Of a DNA stretch of 10,869 bases, positions 1-7,521 are shown piece by piece. The position numbers and the translations under genes are program-made. The stretch is taken from NCBI GenBank assembly GCA_016926925.1, contig JAFGNQ010000412.1, positions 1 to 10,869 on the forward strand, given 5' to 3'. The first letter of the stretch is position 1. Every line of letters begins with the position of its first letter. The stretch is from Candidatus Aminicenantota bacterium (lineage in GTDB: Bacteria; Acidobacteriota; Aminicenantia; Aminicenantales; Aminicenantaceae). The notes under the pieces are model-generated. The model saw nothing but the letters and a program-made list of their open reading frames with translations, was not told where the DNA came from and did not search any database.

Positions 1-852
1 AAAGGCTTATCAATGATCGATCCGGCGCATGTAAAAATCAATGAATACCCTCCTAAAACTTTCCTTGAATCGGTTGTCATCGGCGGCGCCTACTATTCCC
101 CGCAGCAAAAGATCATAATTCCCCGGGGAGTGAAAAATGTGACCTTCCACTTCAACGCCCTCAGCCTGACCGCTCCGGAAAAAGTAAAATTCAGTTATAA
201 GCTGGAAGAATACGATGATGACTGGAATCATATTACAGATTCAGCAGAAAGGAATGTCCATTATGCCCGGCTCGCACCGGGATTCTACCGGTTCCGGCTG
301 AAAGCATCGAACAATGATGATGTTTGGAGTGGAGAAGAGGTCGTTTATGAATTTCAATTGAGGCCGCATTTTTACCAGACATTTTGGTTTTACGCTCTAT
401 GCTCCTTACTCACAGTTCTCATCGGAAGCGGATTGTGGCAGATGTACAGATTAAAGCTCAGAATTCGCGAGCTCAATAAATACAAGAGCTCCTCACTCCA
501 AGATGGAAGGGCCGAAGATTATGTAAAAAAACTTATCCTTTCCATGGAAGAGAAAAAATATTTTACCGATCAAAATATCGACCTTCGCAAGCTTGCCGAT
601 TTGCTCTCCATCCCCCCTTCTCATCTGTCTCAAATAATCAATGTTCAGCTCAAACAAAATTTCAGCGATTTCATCAAGTTCTACCGTATTGAGGAGGCGA
701 AGAAAAAATTAGTCGATCCGGAATACCAGCATTTCAAATTGGCCGCTATCGGCGGCGCTGTCGGTTTTAAGTCTATATCGGCCTTTTATAGTGCGTTCAA
801 GAAACATACGGGAATGACTCCCCTGGATTTTAAGAACAAATATAAAGACTAG
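1..852 (+). CDS. Membrane one-component regulator: Y_Y_Y sensor, TM helix, AraC HTH (5' end outside window)
   Basis: The frame is open to the left edge, so the N-terminus is missing; the first ATG at 13 is probably internal. The first residues (KGLSMIDP) read like the end of a beta-propeller Reg_prop repeat. Counting from the ATG at 13, residues about 25-115 form a Y_Y_Y-type beta-sandwich (WSGEEVVYEFQLRPHFYQT is its typical exit), residues 122-146 are one hydrophobic transmembrane helix, and 170-277 are an AraC/XylS domain with both helix-turn-helices (LADLLSIPPSHLSQIIN and the GFKSISAFYSAFKKHTGMTP signature). No histidine kinase or receiver lies between membrane and DNA-binding domain. By analogy with SusR-type regulators, a periplasmic ligand would directly switch DNA binding. 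The gene converges on the esterase at 902 with a 49-bp gap holding only a weak CCC/GGG hairpin. Target genes cannot be read from the sequence; the adjacent receptor/hydrolase genes are plausible. The domain reading is firm, the role inferred. Confidence 0.9.
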   Translation, partial: KGLSMIDPAHVKINEYPPKTFLESVVIGGAYYSPQQKIIIPRGVKNVTFHFNALSLTAPEKVKFSYKLEEYDDDWNHITDSAERNVHYARLAPGFYRFRLKASNNDDVWSGEEVVYEFQLRPHFYQTFWFYALCSLLTVLIGSGLWQMYRLKLRIRELNKYKSSSLQDGRAEDYVKKLILSMEEKKYFTDQNIDLRKLADLLSIPPSHLSQIINVQLKQNFSDFIKFYRIEEAKKKLVDPEYQHFKLAAIGGAVGFKSISAFYSAFKKHTGMTPLDFKNKYKD

Positions 853-901
853 AATGAACTTTAAGCCCAATTAGGGGTTGTCGCATAAATATTCCTCGTC
901 G

Positions 902-2548
902 TTATTGATACAGCCAGCTCGATGCATTTTTCCCCCGGGGAGTATTCTTTCTGACATGTTCCGCCATCATTCTCTCCAGCTCTCCGTCGAATCTTCCGAA
1001 GGGCCTCCAGTCGTGGCCTTTTCTCGGCCTTCCGTAGCGAAACCAGCCTTGATAATAGGGATGCTTCGTGTTCTCGAGAAATTTTTCAAGATCGTAGACC
1101 GCCTCGTTGAGATAAAAATTGTCCATATCGCCGCAGAAAAAGTGCAGTTTTCCTGTGAGTTTGGGGCCTATCCTGGGCCAGTTTTTCTCCAGGTACTCCC
1201 TGAGGTCGTAGTGTTCTTTGAAATATTGAGCCACTTCTGGGTCGATCTCTCCTGTCAGCTTATCCCAGAGGGGCTTGGGATAGCCGTCGTCTCCCACCGG
1301 GCCGAACACCGACTGCCAGGCGTCATACTGGCTTCCCGATCTACCTTTAGAGCCCAGGGCCGCTTCAAGTTGGCTGAGCTGCCGCATGGTCACCATGACT
1401 TGACCGGAAACATCCCTCATCATGGGGCGCTCGAAGGTTAGCCAGCCGCGACCGATGGTGAAGGCATTTTTGTCTTCATAGATGTTCGTCAGAATGTATG
1501 AACGGAAATCCACTGGGTCGGGATCGAAGCACCACAACCCGCTGAAAAAATCCGGGTAAAATGCCTGTAGAGACAATGCTGTCCAGCCGCCGGTGGAACG
1601 CCCCGTCAGAACCCGAGCATAAGGTTCTCTGATCATTCGGAAATGGTCTTCCAGGTAGGGGATGAGCTCGGTTACGATCGCATCTCCGTAAGGGCCGTTA
1701 TTGGCGGAATTGGTGGCGTAAGAATCGATGAAAAAGGGACAAGGGTGCTGGATGGTAACCGCAATTATTCTGGGAAAATCATCGGATGTCCAGACTTTAT
1801 AGAAATCGCCTTCTTCATTAAAGTTATGGGGATCGGTGAATACCCAGCCGTTCAGATATTGGACGGGATAACGGACATCCATATGGGAATCATAGCCTTT
1901 GGGGAGCAGCACCCTTGCTCCCACATACATGGGCTGCCCCCAGAATTCTGTGAGAAGCTTGCTTTGAATCCGGACACGTTTGATCCACGGGGTGTCTTTT
2001 TCGGCCTCGCCGGGAGGTTCCGGAGTGTTCAGTGCGAGTTTTATTTTGTATCCTTTGGAAGGATCCAGATGGACGGTTTGGATTTCGCTTCGGAGGTTTC
2101 CCGTTGACCTGGAATTTTCCTCCCATCGGTCCAGATGGGCCCATATTGTATGGCCGTCTGAGCGGTGAAATTCGGTGTAGACATTCAACAGAGCTTGGAT
2201 GTAATAATCCCCAGAGGGAATATCCCGCAAACTCTTGAGCGGATAACCGAGAACATTCTCATCAATGACGGCCACCGATCCGGCTTCGAAATTTTCGACG
2301 TCTATGCCGAAAAAGGGGCTGCTGCGCCATGACCTTATGTTGAGAGAAGAGGGCTTCTCTTTGTCGCTTTTTTCGAGCAGGACGAACATGCGTCCCGTAA
2401 CGGCCTCCGCTTGCAATGAAGGTTCGAGGGAAATCTCGAAACGGAGGTTAGGGGATGTGCCGCGAGAGCAAGATGTGCCTCCTGTAATCAATACGCTGAA
2501 TATGATAAAGGAAAGAATGAATACGAAGCCCTTCGTTCTCTTTTTCAA
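902..2548 (-). CDS. Exported alpha/beta-hydrolase, putative esterase (Fes/esterase D-like)
   Basis: 548 residues starting at TTG. Residues 1-27 are a signal peptide; Cys27 (GGTSC) could be lipidated, but the -3 position is Gly, so the lipobox is weak. Residues about 31-175 look like a beta-rich N-terminal domain. The catalytic domain begins near 190 with VGARVLLPKGYD and RYPVQYLNGW, typical of the putative-esterase family (PF00756, which includes enterochelin esterase and esterase D). The nucleophile is Ser318 in G-R-S-T-G-G; the likely acid is Asp474 or Asp476 (FCGDMDNFYL) and the likely base His512 (KGHDW). A roughly 120-residue segment (345-465) between nucleophile and acid probably forms a lid. 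The gene lies downstream of the TonB-dependent receptor on the same strand, but the hairpin at 2699-2733 separates them, so it probably has its own promoter; the AT-rich leader at 2549-2698 shows no clear -35/-10 pair. An ester- or glycoside-ester-hydrolysing role is likely; the substrate is unknown. Confidence 0.87.
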   Translation of the reverse strand: MKKRTKGFVFILSFIIFSVLITGGTSCSRGTSPNLRFEISLEPSLQAEAVTGRMFVLLEKSDKEKPSSLNIRSWRSSPFFGIDVENFEAGSVAVIDENVLGYPLKSLRDIPSGDYYIQALLNVYTEFHRSDGHTIWAHLDRWEENSRSTGNLRSEIQTVHLDPSKGYKIKLALNTPEPPGEAEKDTPWIKRVRIQSKLLTEFWGQPMYVGARVLLPKGYDSHMDVRYPVQYLNGWVFTDPHNFNEEGDFYKVWTSDDFPRIIAVTIQHPCPFFIDSYATNSANNGPYGDAIVTELIPYLEDHFRMIREPYARVLTGRSTGGWTALSLQAFYPDFFSGLWCFDPDPVDFRSYILTNIYEDKNAFTIGRGWLTFERPMMRDVSGQVMVTMRQLSQLEAALGSKGRSGSQYDAWQSVFGPVGDDGYPKPLWDKLTGEIDPEVAQYFKEHYDLREYLEKNWPRIGPKLTGKLHFFCGDMDNFYLNEAVYDLEKFLENTKHPYYQGWFRYGRPRKGHDWRPFGRFDGELERMMAEHVRKNTPRGKNASSWLYQ

Positions 2549-2558
2549 TAGTACCTCC
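2546..2558 (-). promoter_or_regulatory. Strong ribosome binding site that fixes a TTG start
   Basis: On the minus strand GGAGGT is followed by four bases (ACTA) and then TTG AAA AAG AGA, the start of a normal signal peptide (MKKR). No ATG or GTG in that frame lies at a suitable distance, so the TTG is the start of the esterase. TTG starts often lower translation; here the near-consensus Shine-Dalgarno may compensate. Confidence 0.8.
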
Positions 2559-2698
2559 GATTATTTTAGTTTTTGATAATATTAAATCGAAAAATTACTT
2601 TTGTATAGATTGCAAAATGATCTGCATAGCGACTCTTGTGTATGGCGTTCGAGAGCGGCCTCCGACATTGAAGTTTCGAGGACAATCGTCAGGAAAGT

Positions 2699-2733
2699 AA
2701 AAAGCGGATTTCCATTGAGGAAATCCGCTTTTT
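2699..2733 (-). terminator. Intrinsic terminator after the TonB-dependent receptor gene
   Basis: A perfect 15-bp inverted repeat (AAAAAGCGGATTTCC and its complement) encloses a 5-base loop. On the minus strand it lies 23 bp after the receptor stop codon and ends in a run of five T. The outer A/T pairs mean it also ends in TTTTT when read on the plus strand, so it could act in both directions. It separates the receptor transcript from the esterase gene downstream. Confidence 0.88.
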
Positions 2734-2756
2734 CTCCTTTGTTTCTGTTCAGCCCA

Positions 2757-5420
2757 TTAAAAATCGAATCGTGCTCCGAATTGCAGTTGTCTGGGACTAC
2801 CCGCTGCTAATGGATCTCCGAAGGCCGCGAGTCCGTAATAGTTGTAGATAGAGCCGAAATTCGTTCTGTTGGTGATGTTGTATCCTTCGGCGAATATCTG
2901 GAGCCGGAAACGGTCGATGGTGATGTACTTGGAGATTCTTAAGTTGATATAGTACTGATCGAAACCGCGGCGGGAATTGCGGTATTCATCCACGTAATCG
3001 GATCTCAGGCTGTCTCTGTTGACATCTGTGGGGTAGTAGGCGGTCCAGGGCAGCTTGGATTGAAAGTACACGAGGCCGCTCAATTGAAATCCGAAGGGTA
3101 TGTCGAAAACGCCGGAAACGGCCAGTCTGTGCCGGGCGTCGTTGTTGGTCGGACCGTACTGTCTCTCCCAGGCGTCTTCATCGTAGCTCCAGGCAGAGGT
3201 TTGCTCGCTCTCCACGTCGGCCTTGGATTGGGACAGGGTGTAGGAGACATCCAGAGCCCAGCCGTTTGCGTAGCGTTTGGTGAGTGTCAGGTAGAGCCCC
3301 TTGTAGTCGCTTTTTCCGTTATCCGTGAATTTGTATTGATTTCCCTCTGTAGGATCCACGTGCTGGTTTCCCGTCCCGGGAATAATCGGATTGAAATTCT
3401 CCAGGCGAGTAAATTTGTATCCCTTTGTCCAGACAAGATCGGCGCCCAGAGACACACCATCAACAACCTCCCTCTGTCCTCCCAGAGTCATCTGGACCGT
3501 ATAGGCGGGAGCGAGATCGGGTTCCGTGGTGTATAAGTCGATAGGCAGGTTTCCCGGGATGGTAGGAAAGAAGGGATTGGGCTGGAAGGGATCGGGATAA
3601 TTGGGATAAATCATGGTCCTGATGTCCATGGCCGCCATCAAACCGGCAATGAGCCCAATGTTCAACTGGGGATTCTGGGAATAAGTCCCGATTCCGCCCC
3701 GGATGGATGTCTTGTTATCACCGATGGGGTCCCAGCTGAAACCGAACCTGGGATTGAGGTGGCGGAGATCGGAGTGGTTGATATCGATATCCTTGCAGTA
3801 ATAGTAATTCCACCTGAGGCCATAGTTCAGGGTCAATCGGGGATGAACCTTCCAGGAGTCCTGTACAAAAATTCCCGCCTCCGAATAGGGATAATCGAAG
3901 TCTCTTACGCCGGCGTTATACACGAACATGAGGGGATAGGTGCCGAAGTTGTTGGGATCGAAGGGTGCGTCGGTGGTAAAGATAAAATTACCCGGAATGT
4001 ATTGGTCGGCGAATCCGTCAAGAGTGATGTAAGAGAAATCGACCCCGAATTTGATGGTGTGGTTGCCTACGAACAGGTTGAAATTGTCGACGAACTGCAA
4101 TCTCCTCTCGTCGGCCTGTTGGGGATTGTACGGCGCTTTTCCGAAGTAGCCGGAAGGGCGGTCAATGCTGTACGTGTCCGGGTAGTGCACGGAAGCCAAT
4201 CCGCTGGAGTAGGAATAAAGAACTCTGAACTCGTTCATGGTGGAGTTCGACGGATAGAAGGTCCAGTTACCCTGAAATTCGTGAACGGTATTGGTGTAGT
4301 CGTTGGCCCTTTCTTTGGTATAAAGCCCACCGACTCCCTGATTCGTATTTTTCACGCGATCCAGAGTGTAGCGGAAAGTAAGCAGATGTTTTTCGCTGAG
4401 CTGGTAATTGAATTTCGCCAAGAGCTGGTTGTAGTTGTTTCCTACATCGAGCTGTTCGTTCGAGACCAGAGGGGAGGTTATGGTGGTGTATTCCGTGTGT
4501 CTCAGGCCGTCATAGGCGATAAAGAAGTGAGCCTTGTCCTTCTTGATCGGTCCTCCAAGAAAGCCGCCGAAGAGGTAGTGTGAATAGGGAGGTTTTTCAT
4601 ATTCGTCTTTGGAGAGTTCGGGGCCCTGATATGTTTCATGGTTTACGAAGTAATTGACATCGTCAAAACCTTCATCTCTGTAGAAGAATGAGAGACGACC
4701 CTTCAACTCGTTCGTTCCGGACCTGGTAATGGCGTTCCAAATCATTCCGGAGGCGTTTCCGTACTCGGCCTGGTACTGGTTGGTCATCACCCGGAATTCT
4801 TCGACGGCATCGGCCGGGATACTCGACCTCTGGTAGTTCCGTCCCACCCATTCGTTGGAGACTCCGTCGACGATGATTTCCTCGCTTCCCCCCGGCTGGG
4901 CATTCGAACGATCCCCCTGGACACCCGCTTTTAAAATAGCCAGGGAGCCGAAATCACGGTCATAGAGGGGAAGGTCTTCGATTTTTTCGCGGTCGATGAC
5001 CTTGCTCACTTCCGATTTGGTAACCTCGATCATCGGAGATTCGGCGATGATGGTCACTTCTTCCTCGAGGGTCGCTGCAACGAGTTGGAAATCGATGGTC
5101 AATCTTGCCCCTACGGCAAAGGTCATCCCTTTCCTGATCTGAGTCGAAAACCCGTCGAGGCGAACCTCGATCTCGTATTTACCGGGTTGAATGCCGGATA
5201 TGATGAAGTAACCGTCGGCTCTGCTCAACGTGCTGTTGGTATATCCGGTGTCTGAGTTTATTACGGTTACAGAAGCACCCGGTAGGGCGATGCCCCCTTC
5301 ATCGGCGACCGTGCCTTCTACCGTAACCAAAGTGGTTTGGGCCAGGATACCTGATCCCATGAAAAGCATGGCCACAATGAAGGCAAACAAAAAAGAATGA
5401 TATGTCCCAAATTTCCTCAT
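2757..5420 (-). CDS. Oar-like TonB-dependent outer-membrane receptor with carboxypeptidase-regulatory-like domain
   Basis: 887 residues. Residues 1-28 are a signal peptide (cleavage near ILAQ). Residues 31-115 are a carboxypeptidase-D regulatory-like beta-sandwich (VEGTVADEGGIALPGASVTV, then DGYFIISGIQPGKYEIEVR). A TonB-box-like stretch follows (EEVTIIAESP, 120-129), then the plug at about 130-240 with EEIIVDGVSNEWV and the AEYGNASG...SGTNELKG signature typical of Oar-like receptors. The rest is a beta-barrel rich in aromatic strands and ends in ...FGARFDF, a terminal Phe as needed for insertion by the BAM complex. It is somewhat short for Oar-like proteins, which are usually around 1000 residues. 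The start is supported by AGGAG six bases upstream (5427-5431). It probably imports or binds a large ligand in a TonB-dependent way; the ligand cannot be named, as Oar-like members are mostly uncharacterised. There is no SusD-like partner next to it. Confidence 0.93.
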   Translation of the reverse strand: MRKFGTYHSFLFAFIVAMLFMGSGILAQTTLVTVEGTVADEGGIALPGASVTVINSDTGYTNSTLSRADGYFIISGIQPGKYEIEVRLDGFSTQIRKGMTFAVGARLTIDFQLVAATLEEEVTIIAESPMIEVTKSEVSKVIDREKIEDLPLYDRDFGSLAILKAGVQGDRSNAQPGGSEEIIVDGVSNEWVGRNYQRSSIPADAVEEFRVMTNQYQAEYGNASGMIWNAITRSGTNELKGRLSFFYRDEGFDDVNYFVNHETYQGPELSKDEYEKPPYSHYLFGGFLGGPIKKDKAHFFIAYDGLRHTEYTTITSPLVSNEQLDVGNNYNQLLAKFNYQLSEKHLLTFRYTLDRVKNTNQGVGGLYTKERANDYTNTVHEFQGNWTFYPSNSTMNEFRVLYSYSSGLASVHYPDTYSIDRPSGYFGKAPYNPQQADERRLQFVDNFNLFVGNHTIKFGVDFSYITLDGFADQYIPGNFIFTTDAPFDPNNFGTYPLMFVYNAGVRDFDYPYSEAGIFVQDSWKVHPRLTLNYGLRWNYYYCKDIDINHSDLRHLNPRFGFSWDPIGDNKTSIRGGIGTYSQNPQLNIGLIAGLMAAMDIRTMIYPNYPDPFQPNPFFPTIPGNLPIDLYTTEPDLAPAYTVQMTLGGQREVVDGVSLGADLVWTKGYKFTRLENFNPIIPGTGNQHVDPTEGNQYKFTDNGKSDYKGLYLTLTKRYANGWALDVSYTLSQSKADVESEQTSAWSYDEDAWERQYGPTNNDARHRLAVSGVFDIPFGFQLSGLVYFQSKLPWTAYYPTDVNRDSLRSDYVDEYRNSRRGFDQYYINLRISKYITIDRFRLQIFAEGYNITNRTNFGSIYNYYGLAAFGDPLAAGSPRQLQFGARFDF

Positions 5421-5482
5421 AATTCTCTCCTTTAAGATTTCTTTCGATTCAGGAATAACAATCCGTATTTTATGTCTCTAGC

Positions 5483-5493
5483 ATCACCTCCTT
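5483..5493 (-). promoter_or_regulatory. Orphan extended Shine-Dalgarno-like element in the receptor leader
   Basis: On the minus strand the leader reads AAGGAGGTGAT, complementary over 11 bases to the usual 3' end of 16S rRNA. It lies about 60 bases before the receptor start, which has its own ribosome binding site. Only a tiny frame follows: an ATG two bases after GGAGG, then CTA GAG ACA TAA. The spacing is too short for normal initiation. It could be a ribosome standby or pausing site, a leader peptide start, or chance. Confidence 0.4.
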
Positions 5494-5568
5494 TTCATCA
5501 GCGTCTCTCTGAGCGTTGACATTGGTTGCCCCTTGAGTGACCTATGCTATTCGCTATAGTCCATAGTA

Positions 5569-5598
5569 ATTTTATTCAAGCCGATCACTACGATGCAA
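5569..5598 (-). promoter_or_regulatory. Candidate sigma-70 promoter for the TonB-dependent receptor
   Basis: Read on the minus strand: TTGCAT (5598-5593), 18-bp spacer, TAAAAT (5574-5569). Matches to consensus are 4/6 and 5/6. It would give a leader of about 140 bases before the receptor start, containing the orphan Shine-Dalgarno-like element. An imperfect dyad (CTATAG, one base, CCATAG; 5554-5566) sits over the predicted start point and could be an operator. The region is AT-rich, so chance matches are possible. Confidence 0.35.
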
Positions 5599-5613
5599 AT
5601 TATTGTCCTTCTG

Positions 5614-5623
5614 GATAATTATC
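5614..5623. repeat. Perfect 10-bp palindrome GATAATTATC, candidate operator
   Basis: GATAATTATC is its own reverse complement and lies 15 bp upstream of the candidate receptor -35. The half-site GATAAT is also the hexamer of classical Fur boxes, but the arrangement here (two overlapping hexamers without the third) is not a standard Fur box. It is a candidate regulator site only. Confidence 0.35.
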
Positions 5624-5703
5624 TAGGAATCCTTTTTTCCCTGGAGATGGAAATAAGTATGATGTCCCCGGATTTTTCCCAGAACGGAAAAGAAGTGAAA
5701 AAA

Positions 5704-5718
5704 GCTGAAATATTCAGC
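5704..5718. repeat. Perfect inverted repeat GCTGAA-ATA-TTCAGC, candidate operator
   Basis: A 6-bp perfect dyad around a 3-bp centre ends 17 bp before the TTGACA of the metzincin-TPR promoter, a typical place for an activator or repressor dimer. It has no T-run, so it does not look like a terminator. Confidence 0.45.
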
Positions 5719-5735
5719 CAATCGATTGAGGGATG

Positions 5736-5764
5736 TTGACATAGAGAGCTCCGCCCTTTATTCA
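5736..5764 (+). promoter_or_regulatory. Sigma-70-like promoter for the metzincin-TPR gene
   Basis: Perfect TTGACA (5736-5741), 17-bp spacer and TATTCA (5759-5764, 4/6). The predicted start near 5771 leaves a leader of only about 13 bases to the ATG at 5784, or 22 to the ATG at 5793. Confidence 0.6.
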
Positions 5765-5783
5765 TTCATACGGGAAAAGGGGA

Positions 5784-7406
5784 ATGGCGAAAATGCTGTC
5801 TGAAAGAGAGAGGCTTTTTTTATCTTCAATTCTATGGAGTGCCTCCTTCATTCTATTTGTTCTTCAGGGCATACCTCTGCATGCAAAAACAACCGCGGTG
5901 AGAACTATAAGAATCAAACTTGCCGTCAGCAAGGAATCAAAAGCCAGTGAAATGTGCGAAATAAATATTTGCAACCTCTTGAGAGAATGCAATCGGGTTT
6001 TTAAAAAGCGCTTCGGGATCAGACTATGTATAGAGGAGAGAGAATACTGGGATTTTGACGGCCAACAACCGTGTATCAAGGATTGGTTGACTGATTTCCG
6101 AAAGAAAGTTTTACCCGGAGAATGTGATATAGTCTTGGGGGTTGTTTCCCCACGCAGCAGTCAAAATTTTCCTTGTGGGGTGGCCGGCTATTTTCAAGGC
6201 TATTTGTTAGTTAGATATCTCCCATCGGAAGAAGCCATGAAATGCGTTCTGCTTCATGAGCTTTGCCATATGTTCGGCGCCGTCGATCTCCATGAACCGG
6301 GTTCAATCATGGATATAGAGAACAGGGGCCTGAAATTCGATGAATTCACTTCAAAGATCATTGCGCTGAATCGACAGCGCTCCTTCCTTCAGGATTCCTT
6401 ACCCCTTCCCGATGACATTTGCGAGCAAGCCATAGCGCTCTATGAACAGAGAGCGAATTTGGATCTGGGAGAAACGGATATCGACATGATGCTTGCTTCT
6501 CTATACATGGAAAGAGGGCAGAATTCTCTGGCTTCTGCAGCATGTGCTAAGCTTCTTGAGCGAAATCCCGACATGAAGGAAATCCACAATTACTTAGGGA
6601 ATATATACTTAAGGCAGGGAGCCTTTGAAAAGGCCATAGCGGAATATAATGAGCTGATCAGATTTTATCCTGATTCTCCGGATGTCCATTTCAATCTCGG
6701 TCTGGCTTACTCAAAGGCTGGAATGCCCGATAACGCCGAAGCCGAATATCAGAAAGCCATTGCGCTCAATCCTCGATATGCTAAAGCATTCGTATACCTC
6801 GGCCATCTTTTTTTAAAGGAAAGAAGAATTGAACAGGCCATTTCAATGTGTCAGGCTGCGTTGAGGCTTACCCCTGATTATGCAGAAGCCCTTTGTGTAT
6901 CGGCTGCGGCGTTAATCCACAAGGCAAATTTCGAACAATATGAGGCTGGGCTTCGTAAAAAAGAAAAGGGGAAAACCGGTGAAAACGTGGAAAATGGCAG
7001 CGAAGAAACAGCTGCGGATCTTTTTGTTAAAGCCATAGATAAATGTAAGCGAGCCTTGGAAATCAAGCCTGGGATGCCGGAAGCTCATAACATTATGGGA
7101 ATCGGTTATGCCTGCCGAGGGAATCCCAAAGAGGCCGAACAGGAATTCTTGTGTGCTTTGGATTCGGACCCGAGTTTTGTATATGCTCACTTCAATCTCG
7201 GCATTTTGTACTACAGCAGCCGACAGATGAGTAAAGCAGCTTACCGAGTGACGAGAATAATGGAAGTCAATCCCGATTCCGGCCTGGTTTTTAAAATACT
7301 GGATTTGATCTTCAAAAGGGGAAATGCCTATTCGATTGGACTCGATGGGTCCGACTATCCAGGAGATGTGCTGGCCGGACAGAGTCCTAAAAATGAAAAC
7401 AGATAA
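5784..7406 (+). CDS. Exported metzincin-like zinc protease fused to TPR repeats
   Basis: 540 residues. Residues 1-34 look like a signal peptide ending LHA. Residues about 40-200 form a protease-like domain: H158-E-L-C-H162-M-F-G165-A-V-D168 fits the metzincin zinc motif HExxHxxGxxD (third ligand Asp, as in snapalysin), and S174-I-M176-D a few residues later fits a Met-turn. The domain is cysteine-rich (Cys58, 63, 69, 82, 97, 114, 131, 154, 161), suggesting disulfides. Residues about 230-500 are TPR units (LGNIYLRQGAFEKAIAEYNE, LGLAYSKAGMPDNAEAEYQ and others), interrupted by a Lys/Glu-rich linker at 389-410. Start choice: AAGGGGA ends one base before the ATG at 5784 but about ten before the in-frame ATG at 5793, so the latter may be used, giving 537 residues. 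A secreted or periplasmic protease with a TPR docking platform is inferred; no substrate is evident. No clear terminator follows. Confidence 0.88.
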   Translation: MAKMLSERERLFLSSILWSASFILFVLQGIPLHAKTTAVRTIRIKLAVSKESKASEMCEINICNLLRECNRVFKKRFGIRLCIEEREYWDFDGQQPCIKDWLTDFRKKVLPGECDIVLGVVSPRSSQNFPCGVAGYFQGYLLVRYLPSEEAMKCVLLHELCHMFGAVDLHEPGSIMDIENRGLKFDEFTSKIIALNRQRSFLQDSLPLPDDICEQAIALYEQRANLDLGETDIDMMLASLYMERGQNSLASAACAKLLERNPDMKEIHNYLGNIYLRQGAFEKAIAEYNELIRFYPDSPDVHFNLGLAYSKAGMPDNAEAEYQKAIALNPRYAKAFVYLGHLFLKERRIEQAISMCQAALRLTPDYAEALCVSAAALIHKANFEQYEAGLRKKEKGKTGENVENGSEETAADLFVKAIDKCKRALEIKPGMPEAHNIMGIGYACRGNPKEAEQEFLCALDSDPSFVYAHFNLGILYYSSRQMSKAAYRVTRIMEVNPDSGLVFKILDLIFKRGNAYSIGLDGSDYPGDVLAGQSPKNENR

Positions 7407-7438
7407 TGCGAACAATGGGGAACTCCGATCCCTAATCC

Positions 7439-7468
7439 TTGACGCCGGTTCTCCTCCTGTACTATCAT
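7439..7468 (+). promoter_or_regulatory. Sigma-70-like promoter for the erythromycin-esterase-like gene
   Basis: TTGACG (7439-7444), 18-bp spacer and TATCAT (7463-7468), five of six matches in each hexamer. The predicted start near 7475 gives a leader of about 47 bases containing AAGGAG (7504-7509). It suggests that the lipoprotein and S41 genes are transcribed independently of the TPR gene upstream. Confidence 0.6.
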
Positions 7469-7521
7469 TCTGACCCGGGGTAAAATGGATTTCCGGTTTC
7501 AAGAAGGAGAATTCACGTATC

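Larger units (their letters stand above)
5421..5783. other. Divergent intergenic control region
   Basis: 363 bp between the receptor gene (leftward) and the metzincin-TPR gene (rightward). It has no plausible coding frame. It holds a candidate promoter for each direction, two perfect dyads (5614-5623 and 5704-5718), an imperfect CTATAG/CCATAG dyad at 5554-5566, and an extended Shine-Dalgarno-like string in the receptor leader. The individual elements are listed separately. Confidence 0.7.

Noticed and set aside
853..901. Terminator between the regulator and the esterase
   Set aside because: Only a CCC/GGG stem with a mismatch and no T-run is present, too weak to call.
3759..4583. 274-codon open frame on the plus strand inside the receptor gene
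   Set aside because: It is antisense to a well-supported TonB-dependent receptor and its translation shows no domain or signal; an antisense shadow.
5516..5548. Plus-strand TTGACA with TATGCT downstream as a second promoter
   Set aside because: The 21-bp spacing is too long and it lies more than 230 bp from the next plus-strand gene; the TTGACA at 5736 is much better placed.
5614..5623. A true Fur box
   Set aside because: Only two overlapping GATAAT-type hexamers are present; a classical 19-bp box needs more, so it is kept only as an unassigned palindrome.
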